A stretch of 64,000 nucleotides of DNA, taken from the NCBI RefSeq assembly GCF_018882365.1, contig NZ_JACVOP010000001.1, positions 600,449 to 664,448 of the forward strand, in the 5' to 3' direction. Below the pieces are notes generated by a model. That model was not told where the DNA came from. It worked only from the letters and a program-made list of their open reading frames with translations, and made no database searches. The translations under genes and the position numbers were made by a program. The stretch is from Polynucleobacter sp. 71A-WALBACH. Its GTDB lineage: Bacteria > Pseudomonadota > Gammaproteobacteria > Burkholderiales > Burkholderiaceae. Below, piece by piece: positions 1-8,910 of this stretch (its first letter is position 1; each line of letters opens with the position of its first letter).

Positions 1-408
1 GCTAGCGCCTCATCGTAGCGCTTTAGTTCATGTAGAGTAATACCGCGATTTGACCAGACTTCATGATTATTTTTATCGAGACATAAAGCCTTGTCATATG
101 ATGCTAGCGCCTCATCGTAGCGCTTTAGTTCATGTAGAGTAATACCGCGATTTGACCATGCTTCAGCATAGTCAGGATTAATCTCAATTGCCTTGTCATA
201 TGATGCTAGCGCCTCATCGTAGCGCTTTAGTTCATGTAGAGTAATACCGCGATTTGACCAGACTTCATGATTATTTTTATCGAGACATAAAGCCTTGTCA
301 TATGATGCTAGCGCCTCATCGTAGCGCTTTAATTCATTAAGAGTGGCACCTTTATTAAGCCAGGCTAAATTTTGATCTGGATTTAGCAATACCGCCCTAT
401 TGAAATAA
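1..408 (-). repeat. Tandem 102-bp coding repeats (TPR units)
   Basis: Four units start at 1, 103, 205 and 307, each 102 bp (34 codons). The units at 1-102 and 205-306 are identical. The unit at 103-204 shares the first 56 bases and the last 15 or so with them but differs in the middle. The unit at 307-408 keeps only the first 25 bases or so closely. The pattern is A-B-A plus a diverged unit, so the most recent event looks like duplication of a 204-bp double unit. All copies keep the reading frame. Confidence 0.95.
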
Positions 409-695
409 TCAAGTGCTAAATCATAATCATTTGACTCATTTGCGATTAAGCCTAAGTTCATGAAAGTTTCAGGATTATCTTCCTCTAATTCCATTGATTT
501 TTCAGAGCACTGCTTCGCCTCTGAATATTTCTTGAGCTTAATTTGTGTTGCAGCTAAATTCGTGAGAGTCGAAGTCCTATCCGGAACTAATCTTAAAGAT
601 TCCAAGAACTTATATTCTGCCTCCTGAAATGAGCCTCTCTCAAGGAGATCTATCCCCTCGAAGAAGCATTTCTTTGCTAACTCAAAATTGTCCAC
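1..695 (-). CDS. Tetratricopeptide-repeat (TPR) protein, N-terminal part, runs off the left edge
   Basis: The reverse strand encodes at least 231 residues with no stop before the window edge. The start is GTG at 695, preceded by AAGG at good spacing. It is the only usual start codon in this frame after an upstream TGA. From about residue 30 the protein consists of 34-residue TPR helical hairpins. The last units share the core RYDEALASYDKAL and alternate with segments such as WSNRGITLHELK. TPR arrays act as protein-interaction scaffolds; I cannot name a partner or process. No signal peptide or membrane segment is seen at this N-terminus. Downstream domains, if any (a glycosyltransferase or sulfotransferase is common in this architecture), lie outside the window. 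The near-identical DNA repeats indicate recent tandem duplication. Confidence 0.85.
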   Translation of the reverse strand, partial: MDNFELAKKCFFEGIDLLERGSFQEAEYKFLESLRLVPDRTSTLTNLAATQIKLKKYSEAKQCSEKSMELEEDNPETFMNLGLIANESNDYDLALDYFNRAVLLNPDQNLAWLNKGATLNELKRYDEALASYDKALCLDKNNHEVWSNRGITLHELKRYDEALASYDKAIEINPDYAEAWSNRGITLHELKRYDEALASYDKALCLDKNNHEVWSNRGITLHELKRYDEAL

Positions 696-751
696 AATAA
701 TTGCCTTGATTCATTTGTATTTTTGAACTCTAAGTCAACGGATTACTTAAA

Positions 752-1612
752 TTAAGCAATCAGTACCTGTGGTTTTCGCCCAGAGGCTGTGCGGTTCTGA
801 CCTGCCAAATCGAGGTGAACCTGAATATCTATTAAACCCGCAATTTTCATTAGATCCACTACGGCTTCAGATTGATCAAAGCCGTGCTCAACAGCAATCA
901 GCCCCCCAGGCTTTAAGAACTTATCCGCATCTGAAATGATTGCTTCGAGGCAGGTAAGACCGCTACTGAAATCAGTCAAGGCAGATTCAGGCTCAAACCT
1001 GAGATCCCCTTGAATGAGGTGTGGGTCTTGATTAGCAATATAGGGTGGATTACTGATAATCACATCAAACTGGTTTTCTGGATCTATTGCTTCGTACCAG
1101 TTGCCTTGTCGAAACTCAACCTGAGACATTAGATTGAGGGTTTGAGCATTTTGCTTCGCAATAGCCAGAGCTTCGGCCGATTGATCTGTTGCAATCACTG
1201 CTGCTAGTGGGCTTGCGCTTGCAATAGAGAGTGCAATGGCACCAGAGCCAGTACCCAGGTCTAATACCTTAGTGGGTTTATTAAGATTAGCGATTTCAGC
1301 AAGGGCAATATCTACTAAGAGTTCAGTTTCTGGGCGGGGAATGAGTACACCAGGACCTACCTGTAACTCAATATTATGAAAGCCCTTTTTACCCAAGATA
1401 TAGGCAATCGGTTCACCATTAACTCTTCTGGAGACCAGGCTTTGCCATTCTTCTTGCGCCGCTATATTGAGCATCATATCGTCGCGAGACAGCAAAGCTG
1501 ATCTAGGTAGCTGATAGTGTTTCTCTAGCAGGTGCGCTAGCAATATGCGGGCCTCGTTGGCTGGTAATACGCAGTTACTCAGCAGGTAACGTAAAGGCTG
1601 GCTAGCACTCAT
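752..1612 (-). CDS. prmC: Peptide chain release factor N5-glutamine methyltransferase PrmC (HemK)
   Basis: A 286-residue SAM-dependent methyltransferase that modifies the glutamine of the GGQ motif in release factors RF1 and RF2. The SAM-binding motif VLDLGTGSG lies near residue 117 and the catalytic NPPYI near residue 187, which binds the target glutamine side chain. The N-terminal helical domain ends at the family segment GEPIAYILG. I chose ATG at 1612 (MSASQPLRYL); a longer frame from 1681 would run back into prfA and lacks family similarity. It lies 8 nt downstream of the prfA stop, so enzyme and substrate are made from one transcript, the usual hemA-prfA-prmC order. Confidence 0.96.
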   Translation of the reverse strand: MSASQPLRYLLSNCVLPANEARILLAHLLEKHYQLPRSALLSRDDMMLNIAAQEEWQSLVSRRVNGEPIAYILGKKGFHNIELQVGPGVLIPRPETELLVDIALAEIANLNKPTKVLDLGTGSGAIALSIASASPLAAVIATDQSAEALAIAKQNAQTLNLMSQVEFRQGNWYEAIDPENQFDVIISNPPYIANQDPHLIQGDLRFEPESALTDFSSGLTCLEAIISDADKFLKPGGLIAVEHGFDQSEAVVDLMKIAGLIDIQVHLDLAGQNRTASGRKPQVLIA

Positions 1613-1620
1613 CCTATTGG

Positions 1621-2700
1621 TTAACTGTCGCCAAGGGCTGCAAGGAGTTCTGCTTGATGCTCGGAGGCTAAGGCATTGCAAAGATCATCGAGATCGCCGT
1701 CCATCATGGCATCAATCTTGTAGAGCGTGAGGTTAATACGGTGATCGGTTATCCGGCCTTGTGGAAAGTTATAGGTCCGAATACGATCACTACGATCCCC
1801 TGAGCCAACGAGTGACTTTCTGGTTTGCGCTTCAAGCTGATGCTTTTCCCGTTCGCGAGCATCCATGATGCGCGAGACGAGAACCTTCATCGCTTGATCG
1901 CGATTACGATGCTGACTGCGGTCATCTTGGCACTCAACAACTGTACCAGTCGGCAAGTGGGTAATACGCACCGCAGAATCGGTTTTATTAATATGTTGAC
2001 CGCCAGCACCTGAAGCTCTAAAAGTATCAATACGTAGTTCGGCAGGATTAATTTTGACGGCCTCTAACTCGTCCGCCTCAGGCATCACTGCTACCGTACA
2101 AGCCGATGTATGAATACGTCCCTGAGTTTCTGTTTGGGGTACGCGTTGCACGCGGTGACCACCAGATTCAAACTTGAGGCGGGAATAAACAGATTGACCA
2201 ACGAGACGTAAGACCACTTCTTTGTAGCCCCCAAGATCAGATTCAGCGGCGTTCACCACCTCTACTTTCCAGCCCTGACGTTCTGCAAAGCGCGTATACA
2301 TCCGGAGCAAGTCGCCCGCAAAGAGTGCGCTCTCATCCCCACCAGTACCCGCGCGAATCTCTAAAAAGACATTACGCTCGTCATTCACGTCTTTAGGTAA
2401 TAGTAGTTTTTGAAGAACGCCTTCAAGCTCTTCCATAGTGGCTTGAGCCTGCTTTTGTTCTTCATCAGCAAAGTCCTTCATCTCAGGATCTTTGCGCATT
2501 TCTTCTGCAGCTTGCGCATCTGCCTCAGCTTGTTTGTATAGACCAAATTGCTCCACTACCGTTGCAATATCAGAATGCTCACGCGTGAGCTTCCGATAGT
2601 TATCCATGTCTTTCGTGGATTCTTCGGTAGTTAATAAGGAATTGAGTTCGGCTAAGCGTGTATCTAGGTGGTCTAGCTTAGCCCGCATGCTGGGCTTCAT
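1621..2700 (-). CDS. prfA: Peptide chain release factor 1
   Basis: A 359-residue class I release factor that ends translation at UAA and UAG codons. The GGQ motif sits in [15 protein letters not shown] near residue 233 and triggers peptidyl-tRNA hydrolysis. The stop-codon recognition tripeptide is of the RF1 P-x-T type ([13 protein letters not shown], so PQT), not the SPF of RF2. Length matches the family (about 360). The start ATG follows the hemA stop codon with no gap, suggesting translational coupling. The downstream prmC modifies its GGQ glutamine. Confidence 0.98.
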   Translation of the reverse strand: MKPSMRAKLDHLDTRLAELNSLLTTEESTKDMDNYRKLTREHSDIATVVEQFGLYKQAEADAQAAEEMRKDPEMKDFADEEQKQAQATMEELEGVLQKLLLPKDVNDERNVFLEIRAGTGGDESALFAGDLLRMYTRFAERQGWKVEVVNAAESDLGGYKEVVLRLVGQSVYSRLKFESGGHRVQRVPQTETQGRIHTSACTVAVMPEADELEAVKINPAELRIDTFRASGAGGQHINKTDSAVRITHLPTGTVVECQDDRSQHRNRDQAMKVLVSRIMDAREREKHQLEAQTRKSLVGSGDRSDRIRTYNFPQGRITDHRINLTLYKIDAMMDGDLDDLCNALASEHQAELLAALGDS

Positions 2701-4017
2701 CTAATGGTCTTCTGGCTTGGAATGCGAGGCGAATAATTTTGGAAGCAACTTGATCAGGGCGTCACGCTCAGCGCCATTGGAATGTTGTAAAGCATGTAGT
2801 GAACCATGCAAGAACTTATTGGTTAAGCCTTGCGCCATGGCATTGAGAACTTCCTGGGGATCATCGCCGCGCATTAATCTTTTCATGGCGCGATCGAGTT
2901 CGAGCTGTCTGAGATGTTCGCCTTGTTGCTGAATATCTTGAATGAGTGGAACCGTCTTACGACCCTGCATCCAATGCATAAAGTTACCAACACGATCTTC
3001 AATGATGGCTTCAGCCTGACTTACTGCGGCTTGACGTAAGGAGGCACCGGTTTGAATCATTACACCTAAATCATCGACTGTATAAAGGTAAACATCATTT
3101 AAGCGGGCGATCTCTGGCTCGAAGTCACGTGGCACAGCTAGATCAATCATCACCATTGGTTTATGGCGACGTTGCTTCAATGCACTCTCCACCATGCCTA
3201 AGCCAATAATGGGAAGTGATGAGGCGGTGCTAGAAACAATGATGTCAAATTCGTGAAGTCGATTTGGGAGTTCAGACAACTTGAATGATTCTGCTTCAAT
3301 ATCTTGAATAGAAATTGAGTCTGCTAATTCTTGTCCGCGTTCAATAGTGCGGTTAGCGATGGCAACGCCTTTAGGCTTATGCGCTACAAAATGCGTTGCA
3401 CATAAAGTGATCATGTCACCAGCACCGATAAACAGAACGCGTTGGTCGGTAATGCTTTCAAAAATACGTTCAGCTAGTCGAACAGATGCAGCGGCCATCG
3501 AAATCGAATGAGCGCCAATCTCGGTTGAGCCACGAACTTCTTTGGCGACAGCAAAGGTTTTCTGAAAGAGTTGGTTGAGATAAGTGCCAAGTACGCCGGC
3601 ATCATTTGCAGTGCGCACAGCATCTTTCATCTGACCCAATATTTGGGTTTCACCAATCACCATAGAATCTAATCCACAGGCCACTCTAAAAGCATGGCGT
3701 ACCGCATCTGATTGCGGTAGTGAATAAATGTGAGGCTGTAAGCTACTGGGAGCCAGTTTTTGAGTTTTTGCTAACCAATCAAAAGTTGCTTCATGCAAGA
3801 GGCTGGCAGCATCAGCATCATTAGCAGCGCAATAGACCTCAGTGCGGTTGCAGGTAGACAAAATAGTGGCTTCTGGCAGGCCGGCCTGATTCGCGCCAAC
3901 GAGATGTTGGCGAAGATCGTGCAACGCTTCTTGAAGAAATTCAGGGTCAAAGGCGACCTTTTCCCGAATGGCGACCGGCGCTGTGTGATGATTGATGCCG
4001 AGTGTCAACAACTTCAT
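2701..4017 (-). CDS. hemA: Glutamyl-tRNA reductase
   Basis: A 438-residue cytosolic enzyme that reduces glutamyl-tRNA(Glu) to glutamate-1-semialdehyde with NADPH, the first committed step of C5-pathway tetrapyrrole synthesis. The N-terminal catalytic domain opens with [18 protein letters not shown] and carries the nucleophilic cysteine in LSTCNRTE near residue 56. The NADPH-binding domain has VLFIGAGDM near residue 196, and a C-terminal dimerisation helix follows. First gene of a hemA-prfA-prmC operon. The start codon is almost back to back with that of the plus-strand membrane protein at 4019, so the hemA promoter must lie inside that frame. Confidence 0.97.
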   Translation of the reverse strand: MKLLTLGINHHTAPVAIREKVAFDPEFLQEALHDLRQHLVGANQAGLPEATILSTCNRTEVYCAANDADAASLLHEATFDWLAKTQKLAPSSLQPHIYSLPQSDAVRHAFRVACGLDSMVIGETQILGQMKDAVRTANDAGVLGTYLNQLFQKTFAVAKEVRGSTEIGAHSISMAAASVRLAERIFESITDQRVLFIGAGDMITLCATHFVAHKPKGVAIANRTIERGQELADSISIQDIEAESFKLSELPNRLHEFDIIVSSTASSLPIIGLGMVESALKQRRHKPMVMIDLAVPRDFEPEIARLNDVYLYTVDDLGVMIQTGASLRQAAVSQAEAIIEDRVGNFMHWMQGRKTVPLIQDIQQQGEHLRQLELDRAMKRLMRGDDPQEVLNAMAQGLTNKFLHGSLHALQHSNGAERDALIKLLPKLFASHSKPEDH

Positions 4018-4018
4018 A

Positions 4019-4318
4019 ATGGTGATTATAGATTTGATAGCAGCAACAATGGGGGTAGCAATGGGGTTATTGGCTTTTCTGGTGATCGGCGGCTTAACTG
4101 GGGCATTCGCCTTGGTTTTTTACCCTGGGGCGAGATCAGCTAAGCCCAGCGCCAAGAAACTCCTCATGGGCGCCATCATTGGGTGCCTGTCTGCTCTGAC
4201 TAGCTCCTATTTAGGGCAATTTACAGGCTTATTTCAGTCGGGTCAGATGCTGGAATGGCTCAGTGCCATAGGGGCATCTTGCCTTGTGGGCTGCCTCTAC
4301 GCGGCAGTAAATCATTAG
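4019..4318 (+). CDS. Small hydrophobic membrane protein of unknown function
   Basis: A 99-residue frame ([16 protein letters not shown] at the N-terminus) with about three hydrophobic stretches: roughly residues 3-34, 50-68 and 80-96. The glycine- and alanine-rich makeup recalls three-helix GlsB/YeaQ-like proteins, but I see no decisive motif and do not assign that family. The frame is open from 3992; I chose ATG at 4019, and ATG at 4049 is also possible. No good ribosome site precedes either. It starts 1 nt from the divergent hemA start codon and its stop overlaps the ung stop by 4 nt, so it fills the hemA-ung gap exactly. Membrane-protein composition and fit to the gap support a real gene; function is unknown. 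Confidence 0.55.
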   Translation: MVIIDLIAATMGVAMGLLAFLVIGGLTGAFALVFYPGARSAKPSAKKLLMGAIIGCLSALTSSYLGQFTGLFQSGQMLEWLSAIGASCLVGCLYAAVNH

Positions 4319-5091
4319 TTAAATAGGATAGATTGAGGGGCAGTACTAGGGTTTTGTCCATATGTGGGAACCCAGCAAATAGGGGTTTCGTGGTGCTTCA
4401 CTAGCCACTCATTAGCCTTCGTGAAATGCCCGCAACTTGCCTTTGCTCCCGGCTGTAAAAAAGGTCGATCTGTTTTGTAGACCCCCAATCCAGAGGGATG
4501 GGAGGATTTCAGAATCAATTGATCCTGGGCAGGCTCAATGAGGGGTAGCTTAGATTGGGCATGACCACCCCATAGCATCCACACTAAATGGGGCTTTTGC
4601 AGAGCCAAGGCGCTAATCAGTCTATCGATTAGGGATTTCCAGCCCAAGTTCGCATGGCTAGCAGCTTCACCCAATTTGACGCTGAGGGCGGTATTGAGCA
4701 GCAGTACGCCTTGCTCAGCCCAAGTGTGGAGATCGCCATTGGGAAGGGTGCCAAAGCCCTCTAGTGACAGCGCCTTGCTGATATTACGTAAGGAGCTAGG
4801 AAATTCTCTGGAATTAGTCGGAATATTGCTTGGAATGGAAAAAGCCAAGCCTTGAGCAAGTCCTGGAGAATGATATGGATCCTGTCCTAGGATCACCACT
4901 TTGACTTTAGCAACTGGCGTCAGTGCAAGCGCTTTAAAGAAATTTTGGGGCTCCGGGCGAATCTTTTCTACATCTTGATTGAGTTCACTCCTGAGATTGG
5001 TCTGTAGCACTTGCCATTCAGGAGATTCGAAATAATCCCCAAGAAGGGCTCGCCAATCTTCAGGAATATCAGCCGCAGAAAACGAAAACAT
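4315..5091 (-). CDS. ung: Uracil-DNA glycosylase (family 1)
   Basis: A 258-residue base-excision repair enzyme that removes uracil from DNA. The water-activating motif GQDPYHSPGLAQGLAFSIP contains the catalytic aspartate; LLLNTALSV gives the uracil-specificity asparagine; the catalytic histidine is in SSHPSGLGVYK. The usual HPSPLS leucine-intercalation loop reads HPSGLG here, keeping His, Pro, Ser and Leu but replacing the flanking Pro and Ser with Gly. The C-terminus (about 25 residues) is longer than in enteric Ung. The start overlaps the stop of the upstream peptidase gene by 1 nt (TAATG), so the two are probably co-translated. Its stop overlaps that of the convergent membrane-protein gene by 4 nt. 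Confidence 0.95.
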   Translation of the reverse strand: MFSFSAADIPEDWRALLGDYFESPEWQVLQTNLRSELNQDVEKIRPEPQNFFKALALTPVAKVKVVILGQDPYHSPGLAQGLAFSIPSNIPTNSREFPSSLRNISKALSLEGFGTLPNGDLHTWAEQGVLLLNTALSVKLGEAASHANLGWKSLIDRLISALALQKPHLVWMLWGGHAQSKLPLIEPAQDQLILKSSHPSGLGVYKTDRPFLQPGAKASCGHFTKANEWLVKHHETPICWVPTYGQNPSTAPQSILFN

Positions 5092-6881
5092 TACTCAGCT
5101 GGCGAGAGGGCGTATTGGGTTGGAATTTGATCATCCTCAAGCACAACCATGCACTCATGCTCTAAGTCATCCCGGTAAAAGCAAATCTGAATCACCTGAC
5201 CTGGGATTAATCCAGATAAAACCTGATCCCAGCGAGCAGTAGTAATCCGCTCACCATTGATGCTGGCAATCAGATCTCCTGCAGCCAGCCCTGCTAATTG
5301 CGCGGCTCCACCATCGAGTACATGGGTTACCTTGAGCCAGCCACTAAGCTCAGAATGGCGTAATCCTAATTGAAGTTTGATCTGCTCAAGCTTGGAAAGA
5401 GTTCTATGTTTTACTGAAATCGTTTTTGGATCCAGCCATTTCTGGATTGGAATATCTTCAAGGCCAAAAATATAGCGAGCTTTAAATTCATTCCAGGTTT
5501 TGCTGAATCCAGCGCCCAGCAGTGTGAGTATCAAGTCATCTAAGCCATCTTCAGCAATACCATCTAGCGTAACTCCATGGGTTTGCCAGATGAGCCGCAT
5601 CAAGTCATCCAAGGATTGACGATTGTTTGTGAAAGCTCGTATCTTGAGATCTAAGCCTAGGGCGAGTAACGCCCCCTTACCGTAATAACTCACGACTGCA
5701 TTGGGCGTGTTCTCATCAGCTTGGTAGTACTTAGTCCATGCATCAAATGAGCTATCCGCTAAGCTTTGCTTCAATCTTCCTGGCCCACGCAGAATGCCAT
5801 TCCAATTATTAGCTACTAGCTTGAGGTAGGTTTTGAGGTCGATCCGTTTGCTGCGAAAGAGTTGCAAGTCGTCGTAGTAACTCGTAAAGCCTTCAAAAAA
5901 CCACAATAAGCGCGTATGGTTTCTGCGATCGAGTTGATAGGGTTGGAACGCTATAGCCTGAATACGCTTCACTAACCATGCATGAAAATACTCGTGACTA
6001 CAGAGACCCAAAAACTCACGATAGGATGACTCGTCCAAAAGGGTATTTACTAGGGGGAGCTGATCGCGACGGCAAAGTAAAGCGGTGCTATTGCGATGCT
6101 CAAGCCCACCATATCCAAAAAGAACGGCATTCACCAAAAATAAATAATTCTGGAAGGGCGCTTCCTTTGTCTTGGGTTCAAAGAGATTGATGGTGCAGGT
6201 GCAGATAGCTTGTAGATCAGTTGCTAAACGCTCCAAATCCAGTTCATGAATGCAACCCTGAATCGCCATACTATGAGATACGCCATTCGATTTCCAATGG
6301 GCAATTTGAAACTCGCCCATAGCAATCGGATGATCAAGAAGATCATCATAATTTTTTGCTAGATAAAATCCGTAGCCCTGACTATCTACTTTGGCTGGCT
6401 GCAAGCCCGTCTGAACGGTCCAATGATTTGCGCAAGTATCTTTGGGTGGAATCAATACCAGAGCGCATGGCAAAGACTCCTGACCCTTGACTGCCAAACA
6501 TAAACTGCTTGGATTGATAAACGCACGTTCAGTATCCAGATAGGCTGCGCGTACGGAAGAATCAAAAGCATATACCGTGGTGAGAATATCTACCGCTCCT
6601 GCTAGCTTGGGTAAGCGCCACTGATCGTTATCGATCCGTTCTAACACCAGCGCTTCATTCGGGTTATCAACTGCAAATGCTTCAATCGTTTCAATTTGCT
6701 TACTGAAGTCTCGGATCAAATAACTCCCCGGAATCCATGCGGGCATTTGCAGGATCTGTCCATTAGGTAGGGGATTTTCAATGCGTAACTTCACATGAAA
6801 GCGGTGTCCATGCAGGTCTGCCGACCAAATGGTGTAGTGGATTGCAGGTAGGTCAGAGGTATTCAATTTGCTCATCAGCAT
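5091..6881 (-). CDS. M61-family metallopeptidase with PDZ domain
   Basis: A 596-residue protein of the M61 (glycyl aminopeptidase) family. The zinc site HEYFH begins near residue 296, and the third ligand glutamate is in LLWFFEGFTSYYDDL some 40 residues later. The N-terminal beta domain (residues about 10-200) has the family feature PAWIPGSYLIRDFSK. A PDZ domain (GGAAQLAGLAAGDLIASING) occupies about residues 500-575 and probably presents substrate C-termini. No signal peptide is seen, so a cytosolic location is likely. The first ATG is at 6881 and a second, in frame, is at 6875. It lies between dsbC (6-nt gap) and ung (1-nt overlap). The physiological substrate is unknown. Confidence 0.92.
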   Translation of the reverse strand: MLMSKLNTSDLPAIHYTIWSADLHGHRFHVKLRIENPLPNGQILQMPAWIPGSYLIRDFSKQIETIEAFAVDNPNEALVLERIDNDQWRLPKLAGAVDILTTVYAFDSSVRAAYLDTERAFINPSSLCLAVKGQESLPCALVLIPPKDTCANHWTVQTGLQPAKVDSQGYGFYLAKNYDDLLDHPIAMGEFQIAHWKSNGVSHSMAIQGCIHELDLERLATDLQAICTCTINLFEPKTKEAPFQNYLFLVNAVLFGYGGLEHRNSTALLCRRDQLPLVNTLLDESSYREFLGLCSHEYFHAWLVKRIQAIAFQPYQLDRRNHTRLLWFFEGFTSYYDDLQLFRSKRIDLKTYLKLVANNWNGILRGPGRLKQSLADSSFDAWTKYYQADENTPNAVVSYYGKGALLALGLDLKIRAFTNNRQSLDDLMRLIWQTHGVTLDGIAEDGLDDLILTLLGAGFSKTWNEFKARYIFGLEDIPIQKWLDPKTISVKHRTLSKLEQIKLQLGLRHSELSGWLKVTHVLDGGAAQLAGLAAGDLIASINGERITTARWDQVLSGLIPGQVIQICFYRDDLEHECMVVLEDDQIPTQYALSPAE

Positions 6882-6887
6882 CAGTTA

Positions 6888-7613
6888 TTACTTCAGACTA
6901 TTAAATTTCTTTTCAATGTCGGTGATTTGGACGGCGCCAGGAAAACGGCTGCCATCAGTAAAGAAAATAGTAGGGGTGCCTGTAATGCCATAGGTTTTGG
7001 CAAGGGCCATATTTTTATCTAGAGGAGTAGCGCAGTCACTTCTTCCACTTGGTGCTACGCCATTGATCATCCAATCAATATAGGCTTTTTGAGGATCAGT
7101 GGAGCACCAAATCTGTTTAGATTTTTGTGCTGAGTCCGGTGACAGAATGGGAATTAAGTAGGTATAGATAGTGACGTTGTCTAACTGCTGCAATGATTTT
7201 TCTAAGCGCTTGCAGTAGCCGCAATTGGGATCGGAGAAAACGGCTATCTGACGACTGCCATTGCCACGTACTGCTTTTAAAGCATTTGCAGTGTTGAGGT
7301 CTGACCACTTAATGCGATTCAGGTCTGCTTGCTTTTGCTCGGTGATATTTTTACCTGTGGCGATCTCAATGATTTCACCTTGGATTAAATATTTACTATT
7401 CGCATCGGTATAAATAACTTCATTCCCAATGAGCACCTCATAAATACCAGGGATGGGTGAGGCAGAAACACTTTTAATTTTGGTATTGGCCCCAATTTTC
7501 TTTTGTAGTTCAGTGCGAACTTGTTGCTCCGATTGCGCGTTGACCGTGCCCGCTAAAAAAGTGAGTAAGAAACTTACAGCGATAGCAGAAAATAATTTAT
7601 TCAAAATCAGCAT
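6888..7613 (-). CDS. dsbC: Thiol:disulfide interchange protein DsbC
   Basis: A periplasmic disulfide isomerase of about 241 residues. A signal peptide (hydrophobic core AIAVSFLLTFLAG, cleavage probably after VNA) precedes a dimerisation domain and a thioredoxin fold with active site CGYC near residue 130 and cis-proline loop TGTPTIFF. It reshuffles wrong disulfides and is kept reduced by DsbD. Start choice is uncertain. ATG at 7613 has GGAG directly against it. A TTG at 7604 would have that GGAG at an ideal 8-nt spacing and would give a cleaner signal peptide ([10 protein letters not shown]). The frame is also open further upstream to a TTG at 7631. The start overlaps the end of the upstream hydroxylase gene. 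Confidence 0.93.
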   Translation of the reverse strand: MLILNKLFSAIAVSFLLTFLAGTVNAQSEQQVRTELQKKIGANTKIKSVSASPIPGIYEVLIGNEVIYTDANSKYLIQGEIIEIATGKNITEQKQADLNRIKWSDLNTANALKAVRGNGSRQIAVFSDPNCGYCKRLEKSLQQLDNVTIYTYLIPILSPDSAQKSKQIWCSTDPQKAYIDWMINGVAPSGRSDCATPLDKNMALAKTYGITGTPTIFFTDGSRFPGAVQITDIEKKFNSLK

Positions 7614-8871
7614 CTCCGAGGGCGCGTTCAATGAGGCGCCGTTTAATAAAGTGACTACGATTAACCATGCCTAAACCCCAGTTGCGTAACTGCCTTTCAG
7701 TGCTACTGCTTGCTGAGAATAGCTTCTTGAGTTTGTCTGTTAGCCAAAGCAGTGCGCTGGTATCGCCTTGACGTTGGCGCTCATAACGGCGCAATAAAAC
7801 TTTATCGTTTGGCAGGCGAAAGGATTCTCGCTTGCTTAAGATATTTAACAGTGTTGCCACATCTCGCAATCCCAAGTTCAAGCCTTGTCCGGCTAACGGG
7901 TGCATTACATGGGCAGCATCTCCAATTAAGACAATTTTTGGATTTTCTTCTGGGCCAATAAAACGGCTTGCCCGAATTCTTCTCAATGGAAAAGCGGCTG
8001 GGGCTGAATTCAACCTGAGTTCTCCAAGCTGAGTGACGATTGCCCCACCTGCAATACGGGAAAATGTATCAGCCCATGCAGCTTGATCTAATTTTAAAAG
8101 TTCAGCAGCATTTTCAGGTGAGGTTGACCACACCATAGAGACTTGTTTGTTTGGCAATGGCAACATCGCCACAATATCCCCGCCTGGCAAAAACCATTGA
8201 TAGGCTGTTTCCAAATGGGCATTGCTACAAATCCAATTAGCCACCACGGCGCTTTGTGAGTAGCTTTCTTCTTTTGTGGAAATACCCAACTCAGAACGTA
8301 TGGGTGAATTGGCCCCATCCGCAGCAATCACTAATTGGGCATGCACGGCAGAACCATTTTTTAGATGAAGGCTTACTCCATCCCAATCTACTTGAATGTT
8401 TTCCACGGCATCGCTGATGCGCTCTAATTTATTTTGGAAGCGTGAGGCTTGATCTAGGGTGTGCTCGATGACATTGGATTCCCCAATCCAAGCTAACTGG
8501 GGTGTCCCCGCTTCAAAAGCAGATAGGTGAAGCTCATCTTGTTTTTCTCCGCGATCGCCAAAAATCCGCATATCTCGCACAGGCTGCATGCGGCCATGAT
8601 CAATCGCATCCCAAATCTGTAGATGGGCTAGTAATTTTTGGGTGCTGGGAGAAAAAGCGTAAATACGTTGTCCCCATTGGTCTCCTTGGGGAACGGCAAT
8701 AGTTTGCTCTAAGTCAGGGGCAATTTGAATTGTTTGCAGACCAAGCTGAGCTAGGCCCAAGGCGCAAGCCTTACCCGCTATGCCTCCACCCACCACTACG
8801 ACATCGACTCTCCGTATTTGGGAGGTATTTTTGGGTAATTTAGCTGACGTATTTTGATGAACTTCTGACAT
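7597..8871 (-). CDS. UbiH/UbiF/Coq6-family FAD-dependent hydroxylase
   Basis: A 424-residue flavoprotein monooxygenase of the ubiquinone-ring hydroxylase family. The N-terminal FAD-binding Rossmann motif is [21 protein letters not shown] (residues about 25-45). The second FAD contact [21 protein letters not shown] lies near residue 315, typical of UbiH/VisC/Coq6. It probably hydroxylates an intermediate of ubiquinone synthesis at the inner membrane; which ring position cannot be told from sequence. The separate coq7 at 23903 makes a C6-hydroxylase assignment unlikely, so a C1 or C5 role (UbiH/UbiI/UbiM) is more probable. It overlaps dsbC and is transcribed away from ychF. Confidence 0.92.
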   Translation of the reverse strand: MSEVHQNTSAKLPKNTSQIRRVDVVVVGGGIAGKACALGLAQLGLQTIQIAPDLEQTIAVPQGDQWGQRIYAFSPSTQKLLAHLQIWDAIDHGRMQPVRDMRIFGDRGEKQDELHLSAFEAGTPQLAWIGESNVIEHTLDQASRFQNKLERISDAVENIQVDWDGVSLHLKNGSAVHAQLVIAADGANSPIRSELGISTKEESYSQSAVVANWICSNAHLETAYQWFLPGGDIVAMLPLPNKQVSMVWSTSPENAAELLKLDQAAWADTFSRIAGGAIVTQLGELRLNSAPAAFPLRRIRASRFIGPEENPKIVLIGDAAHVMHPLAGQGLNLGLRDVATLLNILSKRESFRLPNDKVLLRRYERQRQGDTSALLWLTDKLKKLFSASSSTERQLRNWGLGMVNRSHFIKRRLIERALGDADFE

Positions 8872-8910
8872 ATCTCGATGATATCGAAACTAGCCCTTTA
8901 CAATACGGCT

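Noticed and set aside
1..408. Regular repeats that might suggest a CRISPR array
   Set aside because: Units are 102 bp, contiguous without spacers, and translate as in-frame TPR motifs.
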